Source: Eubacteriales bacterium (GTDB lineage: Bacteria; Bacillota_A; Clostridia; Lachnospirales; Lachnospiraceae). From it: a DNA stretch of 35,445 nucleotides. The DNA lies in contig JAUNJL010000022.1 in NCBI GenBank assembly GCA_030533315.1, positions 1-35,445 on the forward strand. Reading direction: 5' to 3'. Numbering within the stretch: position 1 is the first letter of the stretch; every line of letters starts with the position of its first letter. Position numbers and translations under genes: made by a program. This document shows positions 8,554 to 16,244 of the stretch, piece by piece. Under the pieces are notes generated by a model. It did no database searches. It was given only the letters and a program-made list of their open reading frames with translations, and had not been told where the DNA came from.

Positions 8554-9566
8554 AGCTGTTGAGTATTGCGATCCCGTGCTACAATTCCCAGGATTACATG
8601 GGAAAATGTATAGAATCTCTTCTGCCGGGAGGGGAGGAGGTGGAGATCCTTGTGGTGAATGACGGTTCTTCAGACAGGACCGGGGAGATCGCAGAGGAAT
8701 ACGCAAGAAGGTATCCCACCATTGTGCGGGCCATCCATCAGGAAAACGGCGGCCACGGGGCTGCGGTCAACGCCGGGATCGCCAACGCACAGGGGCTGTA
8801 TTTCAAGGTGGTGGACAGTGATGATTGGGTAAATCAGGAGTCCTACCAGAAGATTCTGAAAGCTTTGGAGGATCTCATCCGGGGACCGAGGACGGTGGAT
8901 ATGCTTATCAGTAATTTTGTCTACGAAAAGCAGGGAGCCACAAAAAAGCGGGTGATGCATTACCGGCATTGCCTTCCCACCGAGAGGATATTTACCTGGG
9001 ATGAGGTGCGGTACATGCCGAAAGGAAAGTATTTGCTGATGCATTCCCTGATCTACCGTACGGAGCTGCTGCACAACTGCGGGCTGAGGCTTCCGGAGCA
9101 TACCTTTTACGTGGACAACATCTTTGCCTTTGATCCCCTGCCCTCTGTGGAGACGATGTACTACATCGACACGAATTTTTACCGTTATTTTATTGGGCGG
9201 GATGATCAGTCTGTGAATGAAGCGGTCATGATCCGGCGCATCGATCAGCAGATCCGGGTCAACAAGCGGATGGTGGATTCTTACACGGCCTGCGGCCCCA
9301 TGAACAAGCGGACGAGGGCCTACATGATCAGCTATCTGGACATCATCACCACCATATCTTCCATTATGCTCATCCGTTCCGGGACCAGCGAAGCGCTGGA
9401 AAAGAAAAAAGAGCTTTTGGACTATATCCGTGCGACCAACAAGGTGCTTTACAGAAAGCTCCGCCACAGCCTGATGGGGAATTTTATGAACCTTCCAGGG
9501 AGGAGCGGGAGAAAGGTCTCCGTGGCGGCTTACAAGATCTGCCAAAAGTTTTATGGCTTTAATTAA
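8550..9566 (+). CDS. Family 2 glycosyltransferase
   Basis: A 338-residue GT-A fold transferase, using a nucleotide-sugar donor to build a cell-surface glycan or glycolipid. The N terminus shows the family pattern: LLSIAIPCYNSQDYM, LVVNDGSSDRT, then NGGHGAAVNAGI, and the metal/UDP-binding DXD as VDSDDW near residue 90. The C-terminal 100 residues are basic and amphipathic and have no obvious transmembrane helix, so the protein may sit at the membrane surface. The acceptor and sugar cannot be read from the sequence. The start overlaps the mutY stop by four bases; the functional link to mutY is unlikely beyond shared expression. A terminator follows at 9571-9604. Confidence 0.92.
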   Translation: MKLLSIAIPCYNSQDYMGKCIESLLPGGEEVEILVVNDGSSDRTGEIAEEYARRYPTIVRAIHQENGGHGAAVNAGIANAQGLYFKVVDSDDWVNQESYQKILKALEDLIRGPRTVDMLISNFVYEKQGATKKRVMHYRHCLPTERIFTWDEVRYMPKGKYLLMHSLIYRTELLHNCGLRLPEHTFYVDNIFAFDPLPSVETMYYIDTNFYRYFIGRDDQSVNEAVMIRRIDQQIRVNKRMVDSYTACGPMNKRTRAYMISYLDIITTISSIMLIRSGTSEALEKKKELLDYIRATNKVLYRKLRHSLMGNFMNLPGRSGRKVSVAAYKICQKFYGFN

Positions 9567-9570
9567 TAAA

Positions 9571-9604
9571 AAAAACCGGTCAGATTTTTCTGATCGGTTT
9601 TTTG
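9571..9604. terminator. Intrinsic terminator after the glycosyltransferase gene
   Basis: AAAAACCGGTCAGA and TCTGATCGGTTTTTT pair around a TTTT loop with one wobble, followed by a T run. The stem has an A run upstream, so it may also stop minus-strand transcription leaving the PAP2 gene (ending at 9670). Confidence 0.9.
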
Positions 9605-9669
9605 GATTTTGTTCTTGGATGACTGATGAACCGTGGGGATGAAAAGCCTTTCTTGGCCTTTCGCTCCAT

Positions 9670-10371
9670 TTACAGACGCCTTTGGTGTCTCTTGCCGGCG
9701 CTGCCGTACGCCACACGGCTTCGGGAATGCTCCTGGGCTTTCTGAGGATAAAAGAAGAGATATCCAAAAAGAGCCAGCGTGCAGCCAAGACAGACGTCAA
9801 TGACGGAGTGCTGCTTCAGGAACATGGTGGACAGGATAATCAAAATGGTCAAAACCAGGGAGCTCCGGCGCAGGACCCTGTTGTCTCTCAGCGCCTCACA
9901 GTTCGTCAGGGACATGTGGATGGCGAGAGAATTGAACACGTGGATGCTGGGGAGCACATTGGTGGGAGTGTCCGCTCTGTAAATGAACCGGACCAGATCC
10001 GTGAAAACATTCTCCCTGGGAAATTCCGACGGTCTCAGATACAGGATGTTAGGATAAACATCGGAGACGATGAGAAAGATGGTCATTCCCATCATCAAAT
10101 TCAGAACCAACTGGTAATATTCTTTTTTGTTGTTATTTTTGAAGACGAAGTACAGCACCGTCACGATCATGTAGGGAAACCAGAGAAGGTACGGCACGAT
10201 GAAAAACTCACAAAAGGGTATGTAGCTGTCAAACACGGTATTGATGACATGATAACCGCCATAGACGGGCTCCGTCTCCAGATAACGGAAGAGGATCAGG
10301 TAAACAATACTGTAAACGAGGATTATCAGGCCATGCTTGTATCTTTTTACAAACTCTGCCATTTTAGCCAA
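9670..10371 (-). CDS. PAP2-superfamily membrane phosphatase / inositolphosphotransferase-like
   Basis: An integral membrane protein with about six hydrophobic segments and PAP2-type catalytic motifs. The C-terminal part carries PSIHVFNSL (motif 2 with catalytic His) and HSVIDVCLG (motif 3 with the second His and Asp). The spacing resembles the Aur1/Ipt1-like PAP2_3 branch, which acts on lipid phosphates or transfers headgroups; the substrate is unknown. I choose a TTG start at 10371 (233 residues) because AAAAGGAG lies eight bases upstream at 10387-10380. An ATG three codons later (10362) is too far from that site. An ATG at 10437 would lie at the predicted transcript start. Its promoter at 10446-10451 diverges from the response-regulator gene. 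Confidence 0.82.
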   Translation of the reverse strand: MAKMAEFVKRYKHGLIILVYSIVYLILFRYLETEPVYGGYHVINTVFDSYIPFCEFFIVPYLLWFPYMIVTVLYFVFKNNNKKEYYQLVLNLMMGMTIFLIVSDVYPNILYLRPSEFPRENVFTDLVRFIYRADTPTNVLPSIHVFNSLAIHMSLTNCEALRDNRVLRRSSLVLTILIILSTMFLKQHSVIDVCLGCTLALFGYLFFYPQKAQEHSRSRVAYGSAGKRHQRRL

Positions 10372-10445
10372 AACTTTCACTCCTTTTAAAAGATGAACAC
10401 ATTCGTAAAAAGCAGGATTTTCGGAGTCACCCCGCAACCAGGGTG

Positions 10446-10474
10446 ATTATAACACAGGTCATCTGTTTTTGAAA
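10446..10474 (-). promoter_or_regulatory. Extended -10 promoter of the PAP2 gene
   Basis: On the minus strand TGTTATAAT gives an extended -10 (TATAAT at 10451-10446). The -35 position (TTTCAA) is poor. The predicted transcript start near 10439 leaves a leader of about 68 bases before the TTG at 10371. Confidence 0.6.
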
Positions 10475-10515
10475 GCTTCTTTTCATGATTTCACAAAAAA
10501 TTCGTAACATCTGAC

Positions 10516-10547
10516 GGCAGCCCGGAAGCCTGGGTGACCAGGCTGCC
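10516..10547. other. GC-rich hairpin in the divergent PAP2 / response-regulator gap
   Basis: GCCTGG-GTGA-CCAGGC (10528-10543) forms a compact tetraloop hairpin. A competing stem pairs GGCAGCC (10516-10522) with GGCTGCC (10541-10547). The two helices share bases and are mutually exclusive. No T run follows on either strand, so it is not a typical terminator. The rest of the 10475-10727 stretch is A/T-rich with no gene seen. Confidence 0.4.
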
Positions 10548-10727
10548 TGAGGCGGCTCAGACGGGCATTCTGCCGGCTGACCAGTCCTCCATCCCTGATA
10601 TCTTATATTCATGATAGCACTCTCTTATTTCTTTTTCAAAGGATTTTTTTATAACTTTTATAAAGAAAGTATAAAATGAGCCTCAGCCCCGCCGCCTGGA
10701 GGGGTCTATGTCCGGGAAGAAAGGCGT

Positions 10728-10782
10728 TTTACAAAAATTTTACAGGAAATGAAGAAATGATTTAACCTCCGTCCCCTATACT
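10728..10782 (+). promoter_or_regulatory. Response-regulator promoter with PHO-box-like direct repeats
   Basis: TTTACA occurs at 10728-10733 and 10739-10744, an 11-base period, and a degenerate copy TTTAAC lies in phase at 10761-10766. The -10 TATACT is at 10777-10782 and the -35 position is poor. Hexamers of the form TT(A/T/C)ACA repeated every 11 bases upstream of a weak -35 are the known binding pattern of PhoP/PhoB-class regulators, so the downstream OmpR/PhoB-class protein probably controls itself. Confidence 0.6.
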
Positions 10783-10810
10783 AAAAACAAAAAGTTCTTT
10801 GGAGGGAGAA

Positions 10811-11479
10811 ATGATCTACTTAGTGGAAGATGATGAGAGTATTCGGGAATTGGTGGTATATACCCTGAAAAGCCAGGGGCTGGAGGCTGTGGGGTTTGAG
10901 AAGCCGTCCCTGTTCTGGAAGGCTCTGGAAAAGGAGGTTCCTTCTCTGGCGCTGTTGGATATCATGCTGCCGGAGGAGGATGGGATTTCCATCCTAAAGA
11001 AGCTGCGGCTCCGTCCGGAGACCCGGAAGCTTCCCATCATCATGCTGACGGCAAGGCAAAGTGAATACGATACCGTGATCGGGCTGGACAGCGGGGCTGA
11101 CGACTACATTCCCAAGCCCTTCCGGATGATGGAGCTGATTTCCAGGATCCGCGCTCTTTTAAGGAGGGCGGAGGATAAGGGCACGGAGGAATACAAGGCG
11201 GGTCCTCTGTACGTGTGCCCAGCCCGTCATACGGTGACGGTGAATAAGGAGCCCGTCAGCCTTACCCTGAAAGAATATGAGCTTCTCTGCCTTCTTCTGA
11301 AAAACAGCGGGACGGTCCTTACCAGGACGCAGCTGCTCAATCAGATCTGGGGCTATGATTTTGACGGGGAGAGCCGCACGGTGGACGTACATATCCGTAC
11401 CCTCCGCCAGAAGCTGGGAGAGGCCGGCGAGCTGGTGGAGACGGTCCGGGGTGTGGGCTATAAGATGGGAAGCCTGTAA
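10811..11479 (+). CDS. OmpR/PhoB-class response regulator, orphan
   Basis: A cytoplasmic two-component response regulator of 222 residues. The receiver domain (about 1-115) has the acidic pair Glu6-Asp7-Asp8, phospho-acceptor Asp50 in LLDIMLPEEDG, the Thr of MLTARQ and the Lys of YIPKPF. The C-terminal winged helix shows SLTLKEYELLCLLLKN and RTVDVHIRTLRQKLG, typical of OmpR/PhoB DNA-binding domains. The ATG at 10811 follows GGAGGGA (10801-10807); a TTG four codons earlier is less likely. Its usual histidine-kinase partner is absent: topB follows directly, with its own promoter, and PAP2 diverges upstream. PHO-box-like repeats in its promoter suggest phosphate-type or self control, which is inference. 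Confidence 0.93.
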   Translation: MIYLVEDDESIRELVVYTLKSQGLEAVGFEKPSLFWKALEKEVPSLALLDIMLPEEDGISILKKLRLRPETRKLPIIMLTARQSEYDTVIGLDSGADDYIPKPFRMMELISRIRALLRRAEDKGTEEYKAGPLYVCPARHTVTVNKEPVSLTLKEYELLCLLLKNSGTVLTRTQLLNQIWGYDFDGESRTVDVHIRTLRQKLGEAGELVETVRGVGYKMGSL

Positions 11480-11512
11480 GAGGCGCGGGGACTGGTGTTT
11501 CCCCGGAAGATA

Positions 11513-11521
11513 TGCTATACT
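11513..11521 (+). promoter_or_regulatory. Extended -10 promoter of topB
   Basis: TGCTATACT gives an extended -10 (TATACT at 11516-11521) with no good -35. Transcription would start near 11528, leaving a 24-base leader with GGAG at 11541-11544 and the ATG at 11552. It lies in the 72-base gap after the response regulator. Confidence 0.6.
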
Positions 11522-11551
11522 CATTCCAGAGAAAACATGAGGAGTGAGTAC

Positions 11552-13747
11552 ATGAAAGCATTAGTCATTGCGGAAAAACCGTCGGTTGCCAGGGACATTG
11601 CCCGGGTCCTTTCCTGCAGCGCCAAGGGGAAGGGCACGTTGGAGGGAAAAAACTACGTGGTGACCTGGGCCTTGGGGCATCTTGTGACCCTGGCGGATCC
11701 GGAGGAATACGATAAAAAATATGAAAAATGGGAAATGTCCACCCTGCCCATGATGCCGGAAAGGATGAAACTGGTGGTGATCCGGCAGACGGCAGCTCAG
11801 TACAATGCCGTGAAGGCTCAGCTTTTCCGAAAGGACGTGGGAGAGATCATCATTGCCACGGACGCAGGGAGAGAGGGAGAGCTGGTGGCCAGGTGGATCC
11901 TGGACAAGGCGGGCTGCCAGAAGCCCATCAAAAGGCTGTGGATCTCTTCGGTGACAGACAAGGCCATCCGGGAGGGCTTTGCCAGCTTGAAGGACGGACA
12001 CGCCTATGATGATCTTTACCGGGCGGCAGCGGCCCGGGCTCAGGCGGACTGGCTGGTGGGGATGAACGGGACGAGAGCTCTCACCTGTAAGTACAACGCC
12101 CAGCTTTCCTGCGGCCGCGTCCAGACCCCCACCCTGGCCATGGTGGCCAGCCGTGAGGAGGAGATCCGGAAATTCGTGCCCAAGGAGTATTACGGGATAT
12201 CCGTCTTGGCCGGGGATGTGCAGTGGAGCTGGAAGGAGAAAAAGAGCGGCAGTATGCGATCCTTCCAGAAGGAGCGCATGGAGGAGATCCGGGATAAGGT
12301 GAATGGGGGAGCTATGAAGGTGGTGTCCGTGGTAAAAAAGCCTAAGAAGACCATGGCCCCCGGTCTGTATGATCTGACCACCCTCCAAAGGGAGGCGAAC
12401 CAGCGGTACGGCTTCTCGGCGAAGGAAACCCTGAACATCATGCAGCGCCTTTACGAAAACCACAAGGTGCTCACCTATCCCAGGACGGATTCCAAATACA
12501 TTGGAAAGGACGTGGTTCCCACCATCAAGGAACGGCTGAAGGCCTGTGGGACAGGTCCGTACAGGAAGCTTGCGGGAGCTCTTCTTGGAAAGCCCCTGCA
12601 GGTAAACGGAAGCTTCGTGGATGACAAAAAGGTCAGTGATCATCACGCCATCATCCCCACGGAGCAGTTTGTCCAGCTGGACCATATGACAAACGAGGAG
12701 CGGAAGATCTACGACATGGTGGTCCGCCGCTTTTTGAGCGTTTTGTATCCGCCCTTCTGCTATCAGCAGGTGACCATGGAGGGGGAGGCGGCAGGGGAGC
12801 GCTTTGCCGCAGGCGGAAAGACGGTGCAGAGCCTGGGTTGGAAAGAGGTTTACGAGGGAAACTGGGAGGAGGAAGAGGAGGATGACCAGGAGGAGACTCT
12901 AAAGGATCAGCGCCTTCCTCTGATGCAGGAGGGAAAGGCCTTGAAGGTGGAGAAGGCCCTTCTCACGACGGGAAAGACGAAGCCTCCCGCCAGGTTTACG
13001 GAAGCGACCCTTCTGGCGGCCATGGAAAATCCGGTGAAGTTCATGTCTACAAAGGACCGGCAGGCGGCAAAGACCCTTGGTGAGACGGGAGGGCTTGGCA
13101 CCGTGGCCACCAGGGCTGACATCATCGAGAAGCTGTTCCATTCCTTCCTGATGGAAAAAAGAGGGAACGAGATTCATATCACCTCCAAGGCAAAGCAGCT
13201 TTTGGAGCTTGTTCCGGAGGACCTGAAAAAGCCGGAGCTGACGGCAGACTGGGAGATGAAGCTTTCCGCAATTTCTAGGGGAAGGCTGCGCCAGGATGCC
13301 TTTATGCGGGAGATCAGCCAGTATACCCGTGACATTGTGGACGAGATCAGGACCGGGGCGGGAACCTTCCGCCATGACAACCTTACCAACAAGCCTTGCC
13401 CCAGATGTGGGAAGAAGCTGTTGGCCGTCAAAGGAAAAAACGCCAGTATGCTGGTGTGCCAGGATCGTGAGTGCGGCTACCGGGAGACCGTATCCCGCAC
13501 CACCAATGCCCGGTGTCCCAAGTGCCACAAGCGTATGGAGATGTACATGAAGGGAAAGGAGGAGACCTTTGTCTGCGTCTGCGGCTACAAGGAAAAGCTG
13601 TCCGCCTTCCAGGCCAGAAGGCAGAAGGAGGGGGCGGGAGTCAACAAACGAGACGTACAGAATTACCTGAAAAAGCAGCAGAAGGAGGCAAAGGAGCCTA
13701 TCAACAATGCGTTCGCCCAGGCTCTTGCCGGGCTGAAGCTGGACTAG
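11552..13747 (+). CDS. topB: DNA topoisomerase III (type IA)
   Basis: Type IA topoisomerase that cuts one DNA strand and passes the other, resolving replication and recombination intermediates. The 731-residue protein starts MKALVIAEKPSVARDIARVL, the TOPRIM domain, with DAGREGELVARW for metal binding. The catalytic tyrosine is Tyr309 in LTYPRTDSKYI. After a conserved GLGTVATRADIIEKLF block, the C-terminus has four-cysteine zinc-ribbon-like elements from about residue 615 (CPRCGKK, CQDREC, CPKCHKR, CVCGYK). The ATG at 11552 follows GGAG; an in-frame ATG at 11495 has no better site and would precede the predicted promoter. The TopB-type C-terminal zinc ribbons also occur on plasmid-encoded relatives, but nothing mobile is seen nearby. 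Confidence 0.95.
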   Translation: MKALVIAEKPSVARDIARVLSCSAKGKGTLEGKNYVVTWALGHLVTLADPEEYDKKYEKWEMSTLPMMPERMKLVVIRQTAAQYNAVKAQLFRKDVGEIIIATDAGREGELVARWILDKAGCQKPIKRLWISSVTDKAIREGFASLKDGHAYDDLYRAAAARAQADWLVGMNGTRALTCKYNAQLSCGRVQTPTLAMVASREEEIRKFVPKEYYGISVLAGDVQWSWKEKKSGSMRSFQKERMEEIRDKVNGGAMKVVSVVKKPKKTMAPGLYDLTTLQREANQRYGFSAKETLNIMQRLYENHKVLTYPRTDSKYIGKDVVPTIKERLKACGTGPYRKLAGALLGKPLQVNGSFVDDKKVSDHHAIIPTEQFVQLDHMTNEERKIYDMVVRRFLSVLYPPFCYQQVTMEGEAAGERFAAGGKTVQSLGWKEVYEGNWEEEEEDDQEETLKDQRLPLMQEGKALKVEKALLTTGKTKPPARFTEATLLAAMENPVKFMSTKDRQAAKTLGETGGLGTVATRADIIEKLFHSFLMEKRGNEIHITSKAKQLLELVPEDLKKPELTADWEMKLSAISRGRLRQDAFMREISQYTRDIVDEIRTGAGTFRHDNLTNKPCPRCGKKLLAVKGKNASMLVCQDRECGYRETVSRTTNARCPKCHKRMEMYMKGKEETFVCVCGYKEKLSAFQARRQKEGAGVNKRDVQNYLKKQQKEAKEPINNAFAQALAGLKLD

Positions 13748-13748
13748 T

Positions 13749-13767
13749 CCGCCATAAAAGGGCGGGA
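13749..13767. other. Short GC hairpin between topB and yaaA
   Basis: CCGCC and GGCGG pair around a short A-rich loop just after the topB stop. It has no long T run, so its terminator strength is doubtful; the gap up to 13838 may be read through. Confidence 0.35.
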
Positions 13768-13838
13768 TTCCTGTCCAGACAAAATACCAGGAAAGCCCTC
13801 TGCTTGCAGAAGCTTAGGGCCGCTGTGAGGAACAGACT

Positions 13839-14585
13839 ATGAGGATCATTATTTCACCGGCAAAGAAAATGAACGTGGAGGACAGCCTTCCCTGGAGAGG
13901 GCTTCCTGTGTTTTTGGAAAAGACGGAGGAGCTGAAGACGTACATGCAGGGTCTTTCCTATGAGGAGGCCAAAGGGCTTTGGAAGTGCAGCGATCAGATC
14001 GCCAGTCTGAATATGGAGCGTCTTTCTCATATGGATCTGCGAAGAAATCCCACTCCCGCCATTTTGTCCTACGAGGGGATCCAGTATCAGTACATGGCCC
14101 CCAAAGTGATGGATGAGGATGCTCTTTCCTACCTTCAGGAGCATTTGCGGATCTTATCCGGCTTTTATGGCGTGCTGAAGCCCTTTGACGGGATCGTGCC
14201 CTACAGGCTTGAGATGCAGGCAAAGGCGAAGGCAGGGGGAAAAAAGGATCTCTATGATTTTTGGGGCAGCAGCCTTTACCAGGAGGTGGCCTGCGCAGAT
14301 CACCGGATCCTGAATCTGGCCTCCCGGGAATACTCCCAGTGCATCGAAAAATACCGAAAGCCGGAGGACGTCTTTGTGACCTGCGTCTTTGGGGAGATCA
14401 AAGGGGAAAAGGTGGTTCAGAAGGCCACCATGGCCAAGATGGCAAGAGGAGAGATGGTTCGCTTTTTGGCGGAGACGAGGGCTGAAGGCCTGGAAGACGC
14501 CAGGGGCTTTGATCGTCTGGGCTTTTGTTTTTCCCGGGAACGTTCCACGGAAAACCAATATGTCTTCCTGAAGGAAGAGACGTGA
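13839..14585 (+). CDS. yaaA: YaaA/DUF328 (UPF0246) peroxide-stress protein
   Basis: The 248 residues match the YaaA family in length and motif order. It opens with the family hallmark MRIIISPAKKMN, has LSYEGIQYQY near residue 73 and GFYGVLKPFDGIVPYRLEM near 110, and ends with a conserved stretch around FGEIKGEKVVQKATMAKMARGEMVRF. In E. coli YaaA lowers free intracellular iron during hydrogen-peroxide stress and thereby limits DNA damage. That role is family knowledge. GAGGAA lies before the ATG. A bidirectional terminator at 14612-14668 ends the unit against the convergent pdxT gene. Confidence 0.92.
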   Translation: MRIIISPAKKMNVEDSLPWRGLPVFLEKTEELKTYMQGLSYEEAKGLWKCSDQIASLNMERLSHMDLRRNPTPAILSYEGIQYQYMAPKVMDEDALSYLQEHLRILSGFYGVLKPFDGIVPYRLEMQAKAKAGGKKDLYDFWGSSLYQEVACADHRILNLASREYSQCIEKYRKPEDVFVTCVFGEIKGEKVVQKATMAKMARGEMVRFLAETRAEGLEDARGFDRLGFCFSRERSTENQYVFLKEET

Positions 14586-14611
14586 AAAAACAGATATCTG
14601 CCGACAATTAT

Positions 14612-14668
14612 AAAAGGGGCTTTCCCTGGCCAATGAGCCTTTGTGATGGGAAAGCCCCTTTATTTTTT
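14612..14668. terminator. Bidirectional terminator between yaaA and pdxT
   Basis: AAAGGGGCTTTCCC (14613-14626) pairs perfectly with GGGAAAGCCCCTTT (14648-14661) around a 21-base loop. T6 follows on the plus strand and TTTTAT on the minus strand. The pdxT stop codon (14667-14669) overlaps its plus-strand tail. Confidence 0.92.
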
Positions 14669-15242
14669 AGGAAGCCTCCTTTGCCATGGAAAGGAAGGCT
14701 TCATAGATCCTGGTGTCCGGATCCAGCTCCGGGTGGAAAGAAAGAGCCAGCTGGTTTTTGTACCGGACCGCCACGATGTGTTCATCCACCCTGGCAAGGG
14801 TCTGGACGCTGGGAGAAGCCTTTTCCACGTAAGGAGCCCGGATAAAGGTCATGGGAACCCTGCCTATGCCGGAAAAATCCGCCCAGGTGCGAAAGCTTCC
14901 CAGCTGCCGTCCATAAGCGTTGCGCCGGACGGTGACGGGGAGGGTCTGGAAATAAGCCCTCTCATCGTTGGAAAGCTTTTCGGCAAGGAGGATCAGGCCG
15001 GCACAGGTGGCAAGAGTGGGAAGGCCCTCTCGGATCTGTTCCTGCAGATGGGAAAACATATCCAGCTCCCGCAAAAGCTTTCCTTGAACGGTGCTTTCGC
15101 CCCCTGGCAGGATCAGGACGTCATAGGATTTCAGGAGATCCCTTCGCTGGCGGAACTGGACGGTGGATGCCCCCAGGGAGGAAAGCATCCGTTCATGCTC
15201 GAAAAAGGCTCCCTGAAGGGCTAAAACAGCTGCCTTTTTCAT
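14667..15242 (-). CDS. pdxT: Pyridoxal 5'-phosphate synthase glutaminase subunit
   Basis: PdxT is a class I glutamine amidotransferase that supplies ammonia to PdxS for vitamin B6 synthesis. The 191-residue length is normal. The N terminus carries the ALQGAF motif that contacts PdxS. GGESTV follows near residue 48. The catalytic triad is Cys80 (TLATCAGLILLA), His170 and Glu172 (SFHPELDPD). It begins three bases after the pdxS stop, so the two are one operon and form the usual 12+12 complex in relatives. A terminator lies directly after the stop. Expression is probably set by PdxR through the pdxS promoter. Confidence 0.96.
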   Translation of the reverse strand: MKKAAVLALQGAFFEHERMLSSLGASTVQFRQRRDLLKSYDVLILPGGESTVQGKLLRELDMFSHLQEQIREGLPTLATCAGLILLAEKLSNDERAYFQTLPVTVRRNAYGRQLGSFRTWADFSGIGRVPMTFIRAPYVEKASPSVQTLARVDEHIVAVRYKNQLALSFHPELDPDTRIYEAFLSMAKEAS

Positions 15243-15245
15243 GGA

Positions 15246-16121
15246 TCAGATTCCCCTTTCCGCCATCAGCAGCTGGATCTCATCCTCGTTGATCCCTACC
15301 ATGGCCTCCCCCAGGTCCTGGGAGAGAGCTGCGATCATGGCCGCATCCGTATAATTGGTCACCGCTTTTACGATGGCGTTGGCCCTCTTGGCAGGGTTTC
15401 CAGATTTAAAGATACCGGACCCCACAAAGACACCCTCGGCTCCAAGCTGCATCATCAGGGCGGCGTCCGCAGGGGTGGCCACTCCTCCTGCCGCAAAGTT
15501 TACAACAGGAAGACGTCCATGGTCATGGACATACCGCACCAGCTCGTAGGGCACCTGCAGCTCCTTTGCCTGGTGGAAAAGCTCATCCTCCCGCATGGCC
15601 GTCAGCTTTGCGATCTCCTGGTTCATCCGGCGCATGTGGCGCACAGCCTGAACGATATCTCCGGTGCCCGGTTCTCCCTTGGTGCGGATCATGGAAGCGC
15701 CCTCGCAGATACGGCGGAGGGCTTCCCCCAGATCCTTTGCGCCGCAGACAAAGGGAACACGGAACTTTGTTTTGTCGATGTGGTACAGGTCATCGGCTGG
15801 AGAGAGCACCTCGCTTTCATCAATGTAGTCGATCTCGATGGCCTCCAAAATCTGGGCCTCCACGAAATGCCCGATGCGGCACTTGGCCATGACTGGTATG
15901 GAAACCGCCTCCTGGATCCCTTTGATCATTTGGGGATCGCTCATCCTGGAAACGCCTCCGGCGGCCCGGATATCGGCGGGGATTCTCTCCAGAGCCATCA
16001 CCGCGCAGGCTCCGGCCGCCTCTGCGATTTTTGCCTGCTCCGGGGTGGTGACGTCCATGATCACCCCGCCCTTCAGCATCTGTGCCAGCTCTTTATTCAA
16101 TAAATACCTGTTTTCTTCCAT
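15246..16121 (-). CDS. pdxS: Pyridoxal 5'-phosphate synthase lyase subunit
   Basis: PdxS condenses ribose 5-phosphate, glyceraldehyde 3-phosphate and PdxT-derived ammonia into pyridoxal 5'-phosphate. The 291 residues form a TIM barrel. Catalytic residues are Asp23 ([11 protein letters not shown]), Lys80 (VMAKCRIGH) and a second Lys in [12 protein letters not shown]. The ATG at 16121 follows AGGAG with seven bases spacing; an in-frame ATG at 16151 lies before that site. pdxT follows after three bases. The gene diverges from pdxR across a 123-base promoter region with overlapping -10 elements. This deoxyxylulose-independent route is common in Firmicutes. Confidence 0.97.
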   Translation of the reverse strand: MEENRYLLNKELAQMLKGGVIMDVTTPEQAKIAEAAGACAVMALERIPADIRAAGGVSRMSDPQMIKGIQEAVSIPVMAKCRIGHFVEAQILEAIEIDYIDESEVLSPADDLYHIDKTKFRVPFVCGAKDLGEALRRICEGASMIRTKGEPGTGDIVQAVRHMRRMNQEIAKLTAMREDELFHQAKELQVPYELVRYVHDHGRLPVVNFAAGGVATPADAALMMQLGAEGVFVGSGIFKSGNPAKRANAIVKAVTNYTDAAMIAALSQDLGEAMVGINEDEIQLLMAERGI

Positions 16122-16144
16122 GTCTTTTCTCCTTTTTTTCTTTG

Positions 16145-16173
16145 TAGACAAATCACATACACAATAGTATAAT
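16145..16173 (+). promoter_or_regulatory. pdxR promoter overlapping the pdxS -10
   Basis: For pdxR, TAGACA (16145-16150) and TATAAT (16168-16173) are 17 bases apart, nearly consensus. On the opposite strand the pdxS -10 TATACT lies at 16171-16166, sharing four bases, with a poor -35. RNA polymerase cannot occupy both. Predicted transcript starts are near 16180 (pdxR) and 16159 (pdxS). Confidence 0.7.
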
Positions 16174-16196
16174 GGAATCTGGACATATATAAATAC

Positions 16197-16230
16197 TCAG
16201 TTCAAATATATTCAGAATGTTCAGTTTCAA
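16197..16230. promoter_or_regulatory. Direct repeats, candidate PdxR operator
   Basis: TCAGTTCAA (16197-16205) and TCAGTTTCAA (16221-16230) are spaced 24 bases apart, with a further TTCAG at 16211. They lie about -38 to -71 relative to the predicted pdxS start and downstream of the pdxR start. This placement suits activation of pdxST together with repression of pdxR. MocR-type PdxR proteins are known to bind direct repeats; the exact site here is inference. Confidence 0.5.
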
Positions 16231-16244
16231 GAGGATGCCAAAAA

